Numbered from the stretch's first letter, positions 16,072 to 24,738 are shown. The stretch: 64,000 bases of DNA from Pseudodesulfovibrio thermohalotolerans (GCF_021353295.2 NZ_CP120635.1:1601001-1665000); one strand, 5' to 3'. Notes: generated by a model from the sequence alone, not told the origin. Made by a program: numbers and translations.

Positions 16072-19000
16072 ATGAGGATTGTTCGCATAGACAACAGGTT
16101 CGAAAAAGGAACCTGGACCCACGACATTTTCCGCCAAGAGCAGAACAGCACCGTTGCGGAAATCGTCAACCTCATCTGGCCCGACATCAACCGGGACGAC
16201 TACGAGGTCGTTGCGTCCGACTCCCTGGCCGGTATCGTCGGTTGGGGATACGTCCCCAAGCCGCACGAGGAAGTTCGGGTCAGGGCGAAAGTCGGAGCCG
16301 CCGGGGGCATGGCCCTGATCGGCGGCGTGATGTCCATGGTGTCCAGTGGCTCGATGTGGGGCTTCCTTGGGCAGTTGGCTGCCGGCATCATCATCGGCTA
16401 CATCAGCAACAAGTTCGCTCCGACCGGAAGCGCGTCCATCGACGACAGCTACGCCGGCTCCCAGACGTATTCCTTCTCGGCCGACACTAACCCGGCGACT
16501 CCTGGCACGATGCTCCACATCGTGCAGGGAACGCACGTCACCGGAGGTACGATCATCCACCAGTGGATGGGCGGCGAGAAAAAGTCCGGCATCCTGACCC
16601 GCGAGACAATGCACTGGATCATCGCTGTCAGCGAGGGGCCGGTCAAATCAATCTCCGATATCACCCTGGACGGGCAGCCGATCACAAACTTCGACGGCGT
16701 GACGTACGACGTTCGCCTCGGCACCGCTGACCAGACCCCGTTCGAGGGGATTACCCAGATCGGCTACCACTTCAAGCCGTCCGGTCGGGTGACGCTCAAG
16801 TCCGGGAAGCCGTATGTTTTCAACTCCAGAAAGAGCCTGGACGACATGCGCATCGTCTTGTCGATCCCGTCCCTGTTCTCGGTTTCCGACGACGGAGACA
16901 TCCAGTCCAACTCGGTCCAGATCAAGGTCCGTTGGGCCGAGGAAGGCGAGGCGTTCACGGACGAAAACAGCGAGATCCACACGATCTCGGCAGAAACCAA
17001 GTCCGAGACCCTGTACTCGATCTACAAGGAGTTCGACACAAAAGCCAAGCGGCGTTTCGAGCTGACCCGCATCACGGCTGACTTCGATCAGACCTCCCGC
17101 CGCGAAGGCACTACTTACCTGAAATACTGGGAAGAGTTGCAGGACGGGACCTTGAACTACCCGCATGTCGCGTTGATCCACGTTTGCGCCGAAGCATCCG
17201 ACCAGCTCTCCGGGGCTTTGCCGGAAACGAAATGCAAGTGCGAAGGCATCATCATCCCGGACATCGTAGAAGACCCTACGACCGGAGGGTGCCTCCTGTC
17301 GAAGACGGACACGGTGTGGACGGACAATCCGGCATATCATGTCGTCTACATGCTGACCGAGCGCAAGCGACACGGTGCTGGACGCGACCCCAGGCTGATC
17401 AACTACGCCGCATGGCGCAAGTTCGCGGACTGGTGCGAGGACGTGATCGACGTTCGCCGCTGGGACGAGGCCACGGACTCGGTGATCGAAGAAACCCAGG
17501 GCCGCTTCAAATGGAACTACGTCCTGGACACCCGCCAGAAGGCCCAGGCGTACGTCGAAAAGGTCTGCAACACCTGCGAAACGGCCCTGGCCATCGCCGG
17601 TGGCCAGATCTTCTTCGTGCCGGAGGCGCCGTTCGACGGCATCCCGGCCATGGTCGTCCACGAGAACAACATCCTGGTCGACGGCAACGGCGTATCGACC
17701 ATGAAGAAGGTGGCAGACAAGCCGGAAGATATCCCGAACCGGGTCAACGCCCAGTTCGTCGACGAAAACACCTGGGAACGCGTAGAACTTCCGTTCGACG
17801 ACCCTGCCAGGGAGCACGAGACTGTCAGGAACCCGGAGACGGTCAACTTCTTCGGCATCACCGACCCCCGCGTCATCCAGCGCATGGTCTACCGCATGTT
17901 CCGCCAGGCCCAGGCCGTGAATGGCGTGTACCAGTGGGAAATGGGGATCGAGGCGCTCGACGCGAAAGTCGGCGACTACGTTCTTGTCGCCGCCAACAGG
18001 AAGATGGGATGGGGCGGAACCGCCAAGCTTGAAAAGCGCTACGACGGTGCTTCATTCGACCACGTTGCGGCCGTCCTTGGCCGTTCCGTCTACCTGGAAG
18101 CCGGTCGGGAATACACGGTCAAAGTCTACGAGGCGGGGGCCGCCACAGCGACGCTGGAAAGCGCGTTCACGCCTACGGAAGACGGCTATGTTACCGAGAT
18201 CGAGGTTTCAGGCAACTCTTCCGATACCGAGCTGGTAAACCCGGCCTGGACCCTGTCGACCCAAGGCGGAACACCTGTCCCGATGCAGGTCCGCAAGATC
18301 GAGAAGGCCACGGACCAGAGGGTCAAGATCACGGCCCTGGAATACTCCGAGGACGTTCACAACTACGACGAGACCCTGATCGCCCCAAGGCGGCACTATG
18401 ACCAGCCGGCGTTCGCCGCGGCAAGGACCGCCGAAGACAGCAACGCCTCCGAGCCGTACCGGTTCCCGGCGTTTACCAGATACGACACGCCCGAGGTTCC
18501 TCCGTTCGTGACGGAAGTCACGGTCACCGAGGACACCAGGGCTGTTTACAACACGATCTCCACCGATCTCCTTGTCGGTTTCACCGCGGTTGCGATGCCG
18601 GAAGGGTCGCAGACCTCCATCGTGCGTTACGATGTCTGGTTCCGCGAACAAGCGAAAGAAGGAGAAAAAAGAAGGAAATGGACGCAATCGGGGCCGGTCC
18701 GGGAAGGGCGCACGTACCGCATTCGCGGCGTTGACCCTGGCACGACCTACGAGGTCGTTGTATGCCCGGTCACCGACCTGCATAGGTCCGTCACTCCGGA
18801 CGATGCGTTCGCGGTCATGTGCGGGACGCTCACGCCGACCGGCGAGTTGCCGAAAATCCAAGCGCCTACAGGCGTTGTGGTCGAGCATCTCAATGACGGA
18901 AGGATGAAGGTTGCCTGGGACAAGTGCGATGGCGAATCCGTCCGTGAATACCATCTCTACCTCGACGGAGAGGTGGTGGCCAACGTCATGCACCCGGTTG

Positions 19001-20391
19001 GAACCACCATCCTTGATGGGAAGCTGGAGAAGGGAAACCACATCCTGCACATCTACCCGGCCGACCTGACCGGTCGCCTTGGGTATCCGGCCGAGGTTGC
19101 CGTGCCGGTGACAGGCCCGGCTGCTCCGGCTGTGTCGGTGTCGTTTTCCGGCGGCAACGCCGTGTTCGCGGTCACTCCCGGGAACGCTTCGACATACCGC
19201 ACTGTGCGGTGGATCGTGGCAACGCAGGGCGGCGAGGAACTGACCAGGAGCTACGGAACAACCCTGACCATCCCGGCAGACTGGTCCGGGAAGCGGAGCC
19301 TTGTCGTGTATGGCCAGGACGTAGCCGGCAACGACGGCGACAGGACGACGACCGTTGTCGAAATCGTGCCTCCAGGCGCGGTGACAAACATCACTGTGGC
19401 CAGTGATGGCATCAGGTGGGATCCGGCGGAAGCCGGAACCTTGCCCACGACCCACTACGACATCATTGATGCCGTGACCGGGGAAACGGTTGGGCAGACG
19501 GTCGGCACGTATCATCCGCTCCCGGACTACGACGGCACGTTCTACGTCATCGCTGTTGCCGGTGTTAACCTGAAGGGTGCAGTCAAAGCGGTGTCAGTGT
19601 CGCGTCCGGCCGGGTTCTCCCTTGTGACCAGTTACCGGTCCAAGTTCGCAACCGGGACGGCCACCGATGCCTATGCTGACGCCGGCGGAACCCTGTTCCT
19701 GCCGGTATACGCCAACAAGGACTGGACGGACTGGTTCGACGGCAACGGAGCCGCTACTGTCGACGACCTGGCGCTCCTTGCGGATCTCGCTGGGCGGCCA
19801 GGACCGGCGAATGGCTCCTACCAAGAGACGGTCGACCTTGGCATCCTGTATCAACGGGACGACGCGACCGAATACCAGATCCTTGTCGGGTGGCAGTGTG
19901 TCGGTGCTGACGGCACAACACCGGATGGGTTGGTGACCGTGGAGCATAGCGCCGACGGACTGTACTGGACGACAGGCACGACGGCAGCGCTTGGCGCATT
20001 GTCGTCGAGCGTCACGTTGTCCATCGCCCATTCAGACGATATCCGGCACGTCCGGGTCACGCTTAAAGCGTCGTCGCCAAGCGACGAGCTGTGGGCGTTC
20101 ACCGAGCTTGGCGTCGACGTTCTCCGTGCCGAGGAGAACGTAGTCACCGGGACGGTGACGATATCAAACGCGGAAAACGGATACTACGTCGCGTTGCACC
20201 AGGCCGTGGACATCAAGGATGTGGAGCTGAAGATGATCTACAAGACATCGACGGTTCCGACCATCGCCCGTCTGTTCCCGGTCGAAGCCTACGATGACAT
20301 AGAGAACCCCGGAGGGGTCCAACTCTACATCCTTGACTACACCGGGACAAAGACCGTCGGCCGCGTCCGGTACACGATCACCTACTATTAG
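16072..20391 (+). CDS. Tail tip / host specificity protein J-like
   Basis: 1439 residues, the largest protein of the window. Residues about 75-110 form a glycine-rich hydrophobic stretch (GGMALIGGVMSM; LAAGIIIGYISNKF), then come VQGTHVTGGTIIHQWMGGEK and ETMHWIIAVSEGPVKSISDI, features of J-type tail tip proteins that form the central hub. The region 800-1170 has fibronectin-like beta repeats (APTGVVVEHLNDGRMKVAWD; TNITVASDGIRWDPAEAGTL), and the C-terminal 200 residues look like a carbohydrate-binding discoidin-type domain. It probably recognises the host surface. AAAGGAAAAAAAG precedes the ATG. Confidence 0.85.
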   Translation: MRIVRIDNRFEKGTWTHDIFRQEQNSTVAEIVNLIWPDINRDDYEVVASDSLAGIVGWGYVPKPHEEVRVRAKVGAAGGMALIGGVMSMVSSGSMWGFLGQLAAGIIIGYISNKFAPTGSASIDDSYAGSQTYSFSADTNPATPGTMLHIVQGTHVTGGTIIHQWMGGEKKSGILTRETMHWIIAVSEGPVKSISDITLDGQPITNFDGVTYDVRLGTADQTPFEGITQIGYHFKPSGRVTLKSGKPYVFNSRKSLDDMRIVLSIPSLFSVSDDGDIQSNSVQIKVRWAEEGEAFTDENSEIHTISAETKSETLYSIYKEFDTKAKRRFELTRITADFDQTSRREGTTYLKYWEELQDGTLNYPHVALIHVCAEASDQLSGALPETKCKCEGIIIPDIVEDPTTGGCLLSKTDTVWTDNPAYHVVYMLTERKRHGAGRDPRLINYAAWRKFADWCEDVIDVRRWDEATDSVIEETQGRFKWNYVLDTRQKAQAYVEKVCNTCETALAIAGGQIFFVPEAPFDGIPAMVVHENNILVDGNGVSTMKKVADKPEDIPNRVNAQFVDENTWERVELPFDDPAREHETVRNPETVNFFGITDPRVIQRMVYRMFRQAQAVNGVYQWEMGIEALDAKVGDYVLVAANRKMGWGGTAKLEKRYDGASFDHVAAVLGRSVYLEAGREYTVKVYEAGAATATLESAFTPTEDGYVTEIEVSGNSSDTELVNPAWTLSTQGGTPVPMQVRKIEKATDQRVKITALEYSEDVHNYDETLIAPRRHYDQPAFAAARTAEDSNASEPYRFPAFTRYDTPEVPPFVTEVTVTEDTRAVYNTISTDLLVGFTAVAMPEGSQTSIVRYDVWFREQAKEGEKRRKWTQSGPVREGRTYRIRGVDPGTTYEVVVCPVTDLHRSVTPDDAFAVMCGTLTPTGELPKIQAPTGVVVEHLNDGRMKVAWDKCDGESVREYHLYLDGEVVANVMHPVGTTILDGKLEKGNHILHIYPADLTGRLGYPAEVAVPVTGPAAPAVSVSFSGGNAVFAVTPGNASTYRTVRWIVATQGGEELTRSYGTTLTIPADWSGKRSLVVYGQDVAGNDGDRTTTVVEIVPPGAVTNITVASDGIRWDPAEAGTLPTTHYDIIDAVTGETVGQTVGTYHPLPDYDGTFYVIAVAGVNLKGAVKAVSVSRPAGFSLVTSYRSKFATGTATDAYADAGGTLFLPVYANKDWTDWFDGNGAATVDDLALLADLAGRPGPANGSYQETVDLGILYQRDDATEYQILVGWQCVGADGTTPDGLVTVEHSADGLYWTTGTTAALGALSSSVTLSIAHSDDIRHVRVTLKASSPSDELWAFTELGVDVLRAEENVVTGTVTISNAENGYYVALHQAVDIKDVELKMIYKTSTVPTIARLFPVEAYDDIENPGGVQLYILDYTGTKTVGRVRYTITYY

Positions 20392-20421
20392 CCCCGAAAA
20401 AAGAACAAAAAAGAATGAATG

Positions 20422-20442
20422 GCCCCCGAAAGGGGGCTTTTT
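20422..20442 (+). terminator. Intrinsic terminator after tail tip gene
   Basis: GCCCCC-GAAA-GGGGGC followed by TTTTT, a compact intrinsic terminator with GNRA loop just before the ribosome site of the tail fibre gene. Confidence 0.75.
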
Positions 20443-20457
20443 CATGGGAGATAAACC

Positions 20458-21699
20458 ATGGCCGATTTCACGAAGCCGGACCTGTCCAGCCTGTACACCT
20501 ACACGTTCGACGAGCAGAAGGACAAGGAAACCAGCCTTGCCCTTCTTTTTGACGGCACCTCCGACACAGGGTTGCCGGTGGGGACGATCAGGTGGACATC
20601 CACCAACAATCGTTTCGAAAGATGGGACGGGGCATCGTGGGCGGAGCTGACCGGCCAGTATGCGATCAACGTCGAGACGCTCGGCGGGGAGACGCTGGAC
20701 GAGATCAAAGCGGAACTGGCCGCCCAGGGGCATGTCCACGACGGCATGATCACCATTGACGACCTGGCAACCTATTATACGGCCGCCCAGGTAGACGTGC
20801 TGATAGCGGCGATCCCGCTCGGGTCCGACGGCACCGACCACACCCACGACGACATGGTGACGACCGGGACGCTGACCAGCTACGCCACCATCGTCTACGT
20901 CGACGGCCATGTCGAAGCGCTGGACACCCGTGTAACGGCTCTGGAAGCCAAGAACTTCGACGACAGATATTACACAAAGACCGAGGCGGACGGGAAGTTC
21001 CAGCCCCTGGGCGACTACCTGACGACAGATGACGCGGTGACGCAAGACCAAGTCTACCTCAAGGGCGAGATCGACACTAAATTCCTCGACAAAGAGGAGA
21101 CCATGACCACGGCCATGGCCGACAAGATGGACGCTGATGCCGGCTTGGCTGACCTGTCCGACGTAACCGGGACAGCCAACACGGTTCTCGGTTTTGACGG
21201 CGACGGAGCCGCAATCGAGCGCCCTGTCGCTGACGTTTCCGGGGCAAAAACGCTGACAGAGCTGACCGACGCCCCGGACACCTACACCGACAACGCCGGC
21301 AAGATCGTCGTCGTCAACGACGCGGAGGATGGAATCGAGTTCGCCTCTATCGAGGCGGATTGGACCGAAATCACGGACGAGCAACAGTTTTACAGCACTT
21401 CCTGGAATCTCAACGGCGGCACATGGGGATGGAGGCTCCAGGACGGCCAGTATCAATTCCGTGGTGCCGTTTCACGCCCTAACACAACGTCGGGTTGGTG
21501 GCAGTTGACGACCACCGGCAACGTCTCAATCCCCGAGGCAACCGGCCAGGTCGTTCCGATCGTCGCTTACAAAGTCGACGGGATCCCGGTCGCAAGTGCC
21601 GCCAAGTTCGTCTCTGCGACCCGCATTGACTTGTACATCCCTGACGATTCCGCAGCCGAGTGGTGGTTTGACTTCACCGGCGCCGTCTTGAACGCATAG
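20458..21699 (+). CDS. Tail fibre-like protein
   Basis: 413 residues, ATG at 20458 after GGGAG. The N-terminal 60 residues (GLPVGTIRWTSTNNRFERWD) are a frequent tail-fibre head. Two HxH sites (HVHDGM; HTHDDM) resemble metal-coordinating motifs of trimeric fibres, YYTKTEADGKF and LTDAPDTYTDNAGKIVVVND are recurrent fibre repeats, and the C-terminal 120 residues are a beta domain rich in Trp. It is probably trimeric and attached to the tail tip protein upstream. The receptor is unknown. Confidence 0.75.
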   Translation: MADFTKPDLSSLYTYTFDEQKDKETSLALLFDGTSDTGLPVGTIRWTSTNNRFERWDGASWAELTGQYAINVETLGGETLDEIKAELAAQGHVHDGMITIDDLATYYTAAQVDVLIAAIPLGSDGTDHTHDDMVTTGTLTSYATIVYVDGHVEALDTRVTALEAKNFDDRYYTKTEADGKFQPLGDYLTTDDAVTQDQVYLKGEIDTKFLDKEETMTTAMADKMDADAGLADLSDVTGTANTVLGFDGDGAAIERPVADVSGAKTLTELTDAPDTYTDNAGKIVVVNDAEDGIEFASIEADWTEITDEQQFYSTSWNLNGGTWGWRLQDGQYQFRGAVSRPNTTSGWWQLTTTGNVSIPEATGQVVPIVAYKVDGIPVASAAKFVSATRIDLYIPDDSAAEWWFDFTGAVLNA

Positions 21700-21733
21700 C
21701 CGCAAAAAAAAGAACAAAAAGACCAAAAAGAAA

Positions 21734-21752
21734 GGCCCCCATTCAGGGGGCC
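21734..21752 (+). terminator. GC hairpin after tail fibre gene
   Basis: GGCCCCC-ATTCA-GGGGGCC, perfect 7-bp stem, preceded by an A-rich tract and with no T-run on the plus strand. On the minus strand the A-rich tract would give a T-run. Confidence 0.5.
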
Positions 21753-21860
21753 GCCGGTCGCTCGATCCTGCCAGATTTTCGACCTTTCTCGCTTTGAACA
21801 TACCACCGCCGAACGCTCAGGCGCAACGCCGGTGGCCACGACTTCACCGTCCATTTCTGT

Positions 21861-21886
21861 CCCCCGGCTGATCGCCGGGCTTTTTT
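21861..21886 (+). terminator. Intrinsic terminator upstream of lysis block
   Basis: CCCGGC pairs with GCCGGG and is followed by CTTTTTT. The 218-base gap 21700-21917 holds this and the 21734 hairpin and no convincing gene. Confidence 0.65.
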
Positions 21887-21917
21887 ACATTCACCATTTT
21901 CCAAGCGAGATTTTCAG

Positions 21918-22217
21918 ATGAGCGAAAACGAAAAAAACGGCAACGGAACCGACGATTGCGTCGTCTCCCAGGCCGAAATCACTGCAATCCGGGAGGCGGT
22001 CAGAGCCGAACTCCACGAGTTTTTCGGGGATCAGGACGGGTATGGGCATCGCCGGGACCATGAGTGGATCTCGACGACCAGGGAGACCCTCTCCAACACC
22101 CGCTCCACAGTCTGGACATGGGTTATCAGGGCCGTCGTCGTGTTCCTGATCGCCATTTTCGGCAAAGGGTTGGCGGCGGCCATCATCGCCGCCGTGGCGG
22201 CAGGAGGAGGGCATTAA
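21918..22217 (+). CDS. Holin-like small membrane protein
   Basis: 99 residues with one strong membrane segment near the C-terminus (VWTWVIRAVVVFLIAIFGKG and LAAAIIAAVAAG, about residues 66-97) and a charged N-terminal half that may form a coiled coil (VSQAEITAIREAVRAELHEF). The arrangement resembles XhlA-type holin partners. It is three bases from the lysis gene downstream. A holin role is inferred from position. Confidence 0.65.
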   Translation: MSENEKNGNGTDDCVVSQAEITAIREAVRAELHEFFGDQDGYGHRRDHEWISTTRETLSNTRSTVWTWVIRAVVVFLIAIFGKGLAAAIIAAVAAGGGH

Positions 22218-22220
22218 GTC

Positions 22221-22637
22221 ATGGAAAATGCGTATCTTATAAGGATGCGCACGGGAAACGAGGGGACCTTCGGGTCCCTTTTTTTTGGCGGCAAACGGCT
22301 TTACACGGCCGAGCTTCCTTGGCGGGACAACCGCTCGAACCTGTCCTGCATTCCCTGCGGCACCTACATCGTCGTCCCGCACCTGTCTCGGCGTTTCGGG
22401 CGTGTCTACCACGTCCTGGACGTTCCGGGCCGGAGCGCGATCCTGCTCCATTCCGGCAACTATGCCGGCAACTCGGAGATGGGTCTCAAAACACATAGCC
22501 ACGGCTGTATCCTGCCAGGTCTCCACCTCGGGAGCCTTGGCGGCCAAGCGGCCGTCTTGTCGTCCCGTCCGGCGATCACCGCCCTTGTCGCTCACTTTGG
22601 CGACAACCATTTCAACCTCACAATCGAAGGAGTATAG
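22221..22637 (+). CDS. DUF5675 protein, candidate endolysin with YkuD-like signature
   Basis: 138 residues. It begins with ENAYLIRMRTGNEGTFGSLF, a feature of DUF5675 proteins, then SCIPCGTYIVV, and carries HSGN (77-80) followed by SHGCI (93-97). A His and a Ser-His-Gly-Cys motif with Cys96 is the catalytic signature of L,D-transpeptidases (YkuD fold). Flanked by two holin-like genes, it is the only cell-wall enzyme candidate in the lysis block. Enzyme activity is inferred from the motif; there is no signal peptide. Its codons 15-22 form a terminator-like hairpin. Confidence 0.7.
   Translation: MENAYLIRMRTGNEGTFGSLFFGGKRLYTAELPWRDNRSNLSCIPCGTYIVVPHLSRRFGRVYHVLDVPGRSAILLHSGNYAGNSEMGLKTHSHGCILPGLHLGSLGGQAAVLSSRPAITALVAHFGDNHFNLTIEGV
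22263..22286 (+). terminator. Terminator-like hairpin inside the lysis gene
   Basis: GGGACC-TTCG-GGTCCC with eight T residues directly after the stem, 42 bases into the DUF5675 coding sequence. By sequence it is a textbook intrinsic terminator, yet it is coding. It could act as a translation-dependent attenuator. Confidence 0.6.
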
Positions 22638-22639
22638 CC

Positions 22640-23173
22640 ATGTTCGGCCTTTCTTCCATCCTCTCCGGCGGAGTCCTCGGAGTGATCGGCTCCGTAATCA
22701 CCAACATCACCGACACGATCAAGCGCAAGCAAGAATTCTCCCAGGCCATCGAGATGAGAAAACTGGATATCCAGGTCATGGACAAGGAATGGGAATACAA
22801 AGACAGGGCGGCGACCCGGGAGCAGGAAGTGGCCCAGGAAATCTCGGCCGACGACCTGCGCGAGGCTTCTTACGCAAACGACAAGCAGGAGTATTCGACC
22901 AACGTCAAGACAGGCCCGTTCACCGGATTCCTGCTCGTCCTCGTCGACGTGGTTCGTGGCCTCATCCGCCCCGGCCTGACGATATTCCTCATCTGGGCAG
23001 TCTGGGACACCAGAGCAGAGGTCAGGGGTATCATGGATGCCGTCAACCTGTCGGGGATGACTGCCTCACAAGCTCTCGGGATCTACGGCACGATCGTCGA
23101 CATGATCCTGTTCCTCGGCTCCACGGCAGTGACATGGTGGTTCGGGACCCGTCCGAAAAAGGACAAAAAGTAG
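22640..23173 (+). CDS. Holin, 3TM type
   Basis: 177 residues, ATG two bases after the previous stop. An N-terminal hydrophobic stretch (LGVIGSVITNITD), a charged helical middle and a C-terminal part with VDVVRGLIRPGLTIFLIWAV and ILFLGSTAVTWWFGTRPKKD match the 3TM phage holin family (RGxxRPxxT and WWFG-x-R signatures). It should form the lesions that let the lysis enzyme reach the wall. The lysine-rich end is typical. Confidence 0.8.
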   Translation: MFGLSSILSGGVLGVIGSVITNITDTIKRKQEFSQAIEMRKLDIQVMDKEWEYKDRAATREQEVAQEISADDLREASYANDKQEYSTNVKTGPFTGFLLVLVDVVRGLIRPGLTIFLIWAVWDTRAEVRGIMDAVNLSGMTASQALGIYGTIVDMILFLGSTAVTWWFGTRPKKDKK

Positions 23174-23186
23174 AAAAAACCGACAA

Positions 23187-23218
23187 GCCCCCTGGACCAC
23201 GGTCCGGGGGGCCTTTTT
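23187..23218. terminator. Terminator between convergent late and minus-strand genes
   Basis: GCCCCCTGGACC and GGTCCGGGGGGC form a long stem with TTTTTGC after it on the plus strand. It lies at the junction of the plus-strand lysis genes and the minus-strand block. Confidence 0.75.
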
Positions 23219-23222
23219 GCGC

Positions 23223-23396
23223 TCATTTTTCGCCGGAAATGGTAACCGCCGCGAAAGTTGCGCAACAAATCACAACAAACAGGCCGCTGAACACGCTTCC
23301 CTGGGTGATCGCCCACGCTCCGACCGCAATTCCGTAGGTCGCCATGCAGACGGTCGCTATCACGACCAAAATCCTGAACAACTTCTTCAAAGTCAT
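23223..23396 (-). CDS. Tiny membrane protein, 57 residues
   Basis: Start at 23396, reading MTLKKLFRILVVIATVCMAT and ending VTISGEK. GGAGAGAAAAA lies in front of the ATG. Two hydrophobic segments (RILVVIATVCMATYGIAVGA and SGLFVVICCATFAAV) form a hairpin-like membrane protein. It is the last gene of the minus-strand block and faces the lysis genes, so an antiholin or inner-membrane role is possible but unproven. Confidence 0.65.
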   Translation of the reverse strand: MTLKKLFRILVVIATVCMATYGIAVGAWAITQGSVFSGLFVVICCATFAAVTISGEK

Positions 23397-23421
23397 TTTT
23401 TCTCTCCCTATTCTTCCTTTG

Positions 23422-23583
23422 CTATCGTTGCTCGTGTATCACCGGCATTGCGGCGAACATGATGCCGAACATCACCAGTACCGAACCCATATACAGGCCG
23501 CCGTTGACCAGCGAGAACGCCCCGATCGCACAGCACCCGAACGCGAGAACACCACACGCTATTGTCGTAATCTTCTTGATCAT
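23422..23583 (-). CDS. Tiny membrane protein, 53 residues
   Basis: Start at 23583, beginning MIKKITTIACGVLAFGCCAI and ending FAAMPVIHEQR. GGAGAAGAAA precedes the ATG. Two hydrophobic stretches separated by SLVNGGLYMG. It is similar in size and layout to the neighbouring 57-residue protein (start KKI/KKL, two membrane segments), so the two may be diverged duplicates or partners. No family known. Confidence 0.65.
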   Translation of the reverse strand: MIKKITTIACGVLAFGCCAIGAFSLVNGGLYMGSVLVMFGIMFAAMPVIHEQR

Positions 23584-23613
23584 TTTCTTCTCCTTTTTTC
23601 ATTCTTTTTTTGT

Positions 23614-23637
23614 GGCCCCCGGCGATGGCCAGGGGCC
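23614..23637 (-). other. GGCCCC hairpin between minus-strand genes
   Basis: GGCCCCC and GGGGCC flank a short loop (GGCGATGGCCA). On the minus strand it lies after the 176-residue gene and is followed by an A-rich tract rather than T, so it may be a processing or stability element more than a terminator. Confidence 0.45.
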
Positions 23638-23658
23638 TGTTATTTCATTGTCGGCCGA

Positions 23659-24189
23659 CTAGCCCCACAGGTCGTCCAGGTCGTTTTTCGCAACCTTGGC
23701 GGAGTGTTCGAGATCGCGCAGCCGGTCGCCGATGCCCAAGGTGTCCAGGATCGCGTCCTGCGCCTTCTTTTCGCCGTCGATGATGCCGAGTTCGCGTCCG
23801 TGACTGAAAGCGTCCTGGAGGGCCGGGAAGACGGCCAGGACCGTTGCCAGCGTGAGGTCGCCTGGGAGCCTGGCGGACCGGAGGAGGGTCTTGTCGATCC
23901 TCCTGAGCCCGGTGCGCTCGATCTTCCACGAAGCCGGCGCCTTATAGAACGAGAAATGCTTTACGCTCTCTTCGATCGTCACCTTCGGACATGCGGTGAT
24001 TGCGATATCCGGCAGGTAGCAAATCGTGATCCTGACCGGAGTGCCATCCGCACCTCCGTATGCCACGGCAGCCGTTTCCGCGTCGTATCCGAACACGTCG
24101 CTGTCCCTGTTCTCGACCTCGAGTTCGTGGACCCTGTCCGTTGCTCCTGTCGCCAAAATGCTGTTTCCGTTTTCCTTATTCATCTTCAT
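23659..24189 (-). CDS. Hypothetical phage protein, 176 residues
   Basis: Start at 24189 (MKMNKENGNSILATG) after GGAGAAAAA. The first half looks beta-rich (GTPVRITICYLPDIAITACP), the second half helical (LTLATVLAVFPALQDAFSHG; ILDTLGIGDRLRDLEHSAKV). It resembles orphan proteins in right-end blocks of siphoviruses. No motif that gives a function. Confidence 0.6.
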   Translation of the reverse strand: MKMNKENGNSILATGATDRVHELEVENRDSDVFGYDAETAAVAYGGADGTPVRITICYLPDIAITACPKVTIEESVKHFSFYKAPASWKIERTGLRRIDKTLLRSARLPGDLTLATVLAVFPALQDAFSHGRELGIIDGEKKAQDAILDTLGIGDRLRDLEHSAKVAKNDLDDLWG

Positions 24190-24225
24190 CTTTTTCTCCT
24201 TTTTTGCTGTTTTGGTTTCGGTTGT

Positions 24226-24245
24226 GGCCCCCGTTGCCGGGGGCC
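24226..24245 (-). other. GGCCCCC hairpin between minus-strand genes
   Basis: GGCCCCC-GTTGCC-GGGGGCC, 7-bp stem, in the gap between the 85- and 176-residue genes. Same stem sequence as at 25460 and 26182. Confidence 0.45.
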
Positions 24246-24267
24246 GGTTGATCCTCTTTGCCTCTGC

Positions 24268-24525
24268 CTAGAACGCGCTCCCCATCGCTTCGATTGCCTT
24301 CATGACAACCTTCAGGGGCAGCCGCCCGTCGAAGTTCGCCACGATTTCGCCGTCCCTGAACGATGCCGACCACTCTCCGCTCCAGTCGACGACCCAGGCG
24401 ATTCCGGCGTCGAACGAATACCTCTTGTTTCCGAACAGTGCGTTGAACTCCTTCGCGTTCAGTTCCGCACGCGCCTCGTTGAAGGCGTCAATCCTCTGTT
24501 GCCTGATGTCGAAATGCTTCTTCAT
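24268..24525 (-). CDS. Hypothetical phage protein, 85 residues
   Basis: The ATG at 24525 (MKKHFDIRQQRIDAFNEARA) is preferred because GGAG sits seven bases before it; an in-frame ATG at 24531 would be too close. The N-terminal helix is followed by a beta part (SFDAGIAWVVDWSGEWSASF) and a C-terminal helix. A copy of the duplicated upstream element lies in front. Function unknown. Confidence 0.6.
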   Translation of the reverse strand: MKKHFDIRQQRIDAFNEARAELNAKEFNALFGNKRYSFDAGIAWVVDWSGEWSASFRDGEIVANFDGRLPLKVVMKAIEAMGSAF

Positions 24526-24567
24526 TCCCATTCTCCGTTTTTTACTTTTTCCGCCCATCCGTCTGAA

Positions 24568-24701
24568 TAAGTTGTTTCACATCTTATTGAGCGATTTCAA
24601 CTTTTTAGCCAAACTTTTCACAATCAGAAAAACGCCTGGGCCTCACCGGTTTTTGCCATCAAAGACCACGCCGAACGGCCTGACACGAAAGTTTTTTTCG
24701 T
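24568..24701 (-). promoter_or_regulatory. Duplicated upstream element, copy 1
   Basis: Read on the plus strand it contains TAAGTTGTTTCACATC, then GCGATTTCAACT, then a CACCGGTTTTTG block and a CACGAAA..TTTCGTG dyad (24683-24701). The same order of blocks recurs at 25972-26118. On the minus strand TTGAAA could serve as -35, but no good -10 follows at 17 bases. It lies upstream of the 85-residue gene. Confidence 0.5.
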
Positions 24702-24738
24702 GCTACTTTTGACAATCGCTTGAGAGAAGTGAGCAATG

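Noticed and set aside
20164..21456. 430-residue minus-strand frame over tail tip/fibre genes
   Set aside because: Antisense to fibre proteins with clear motifs; no start signal.
23344..24570. 408-residue plus-strand frame over the tiny membrane protein genes
   Set aside because: Antisense to several minus-strand genes with ribosome sites; low-complexity residues.
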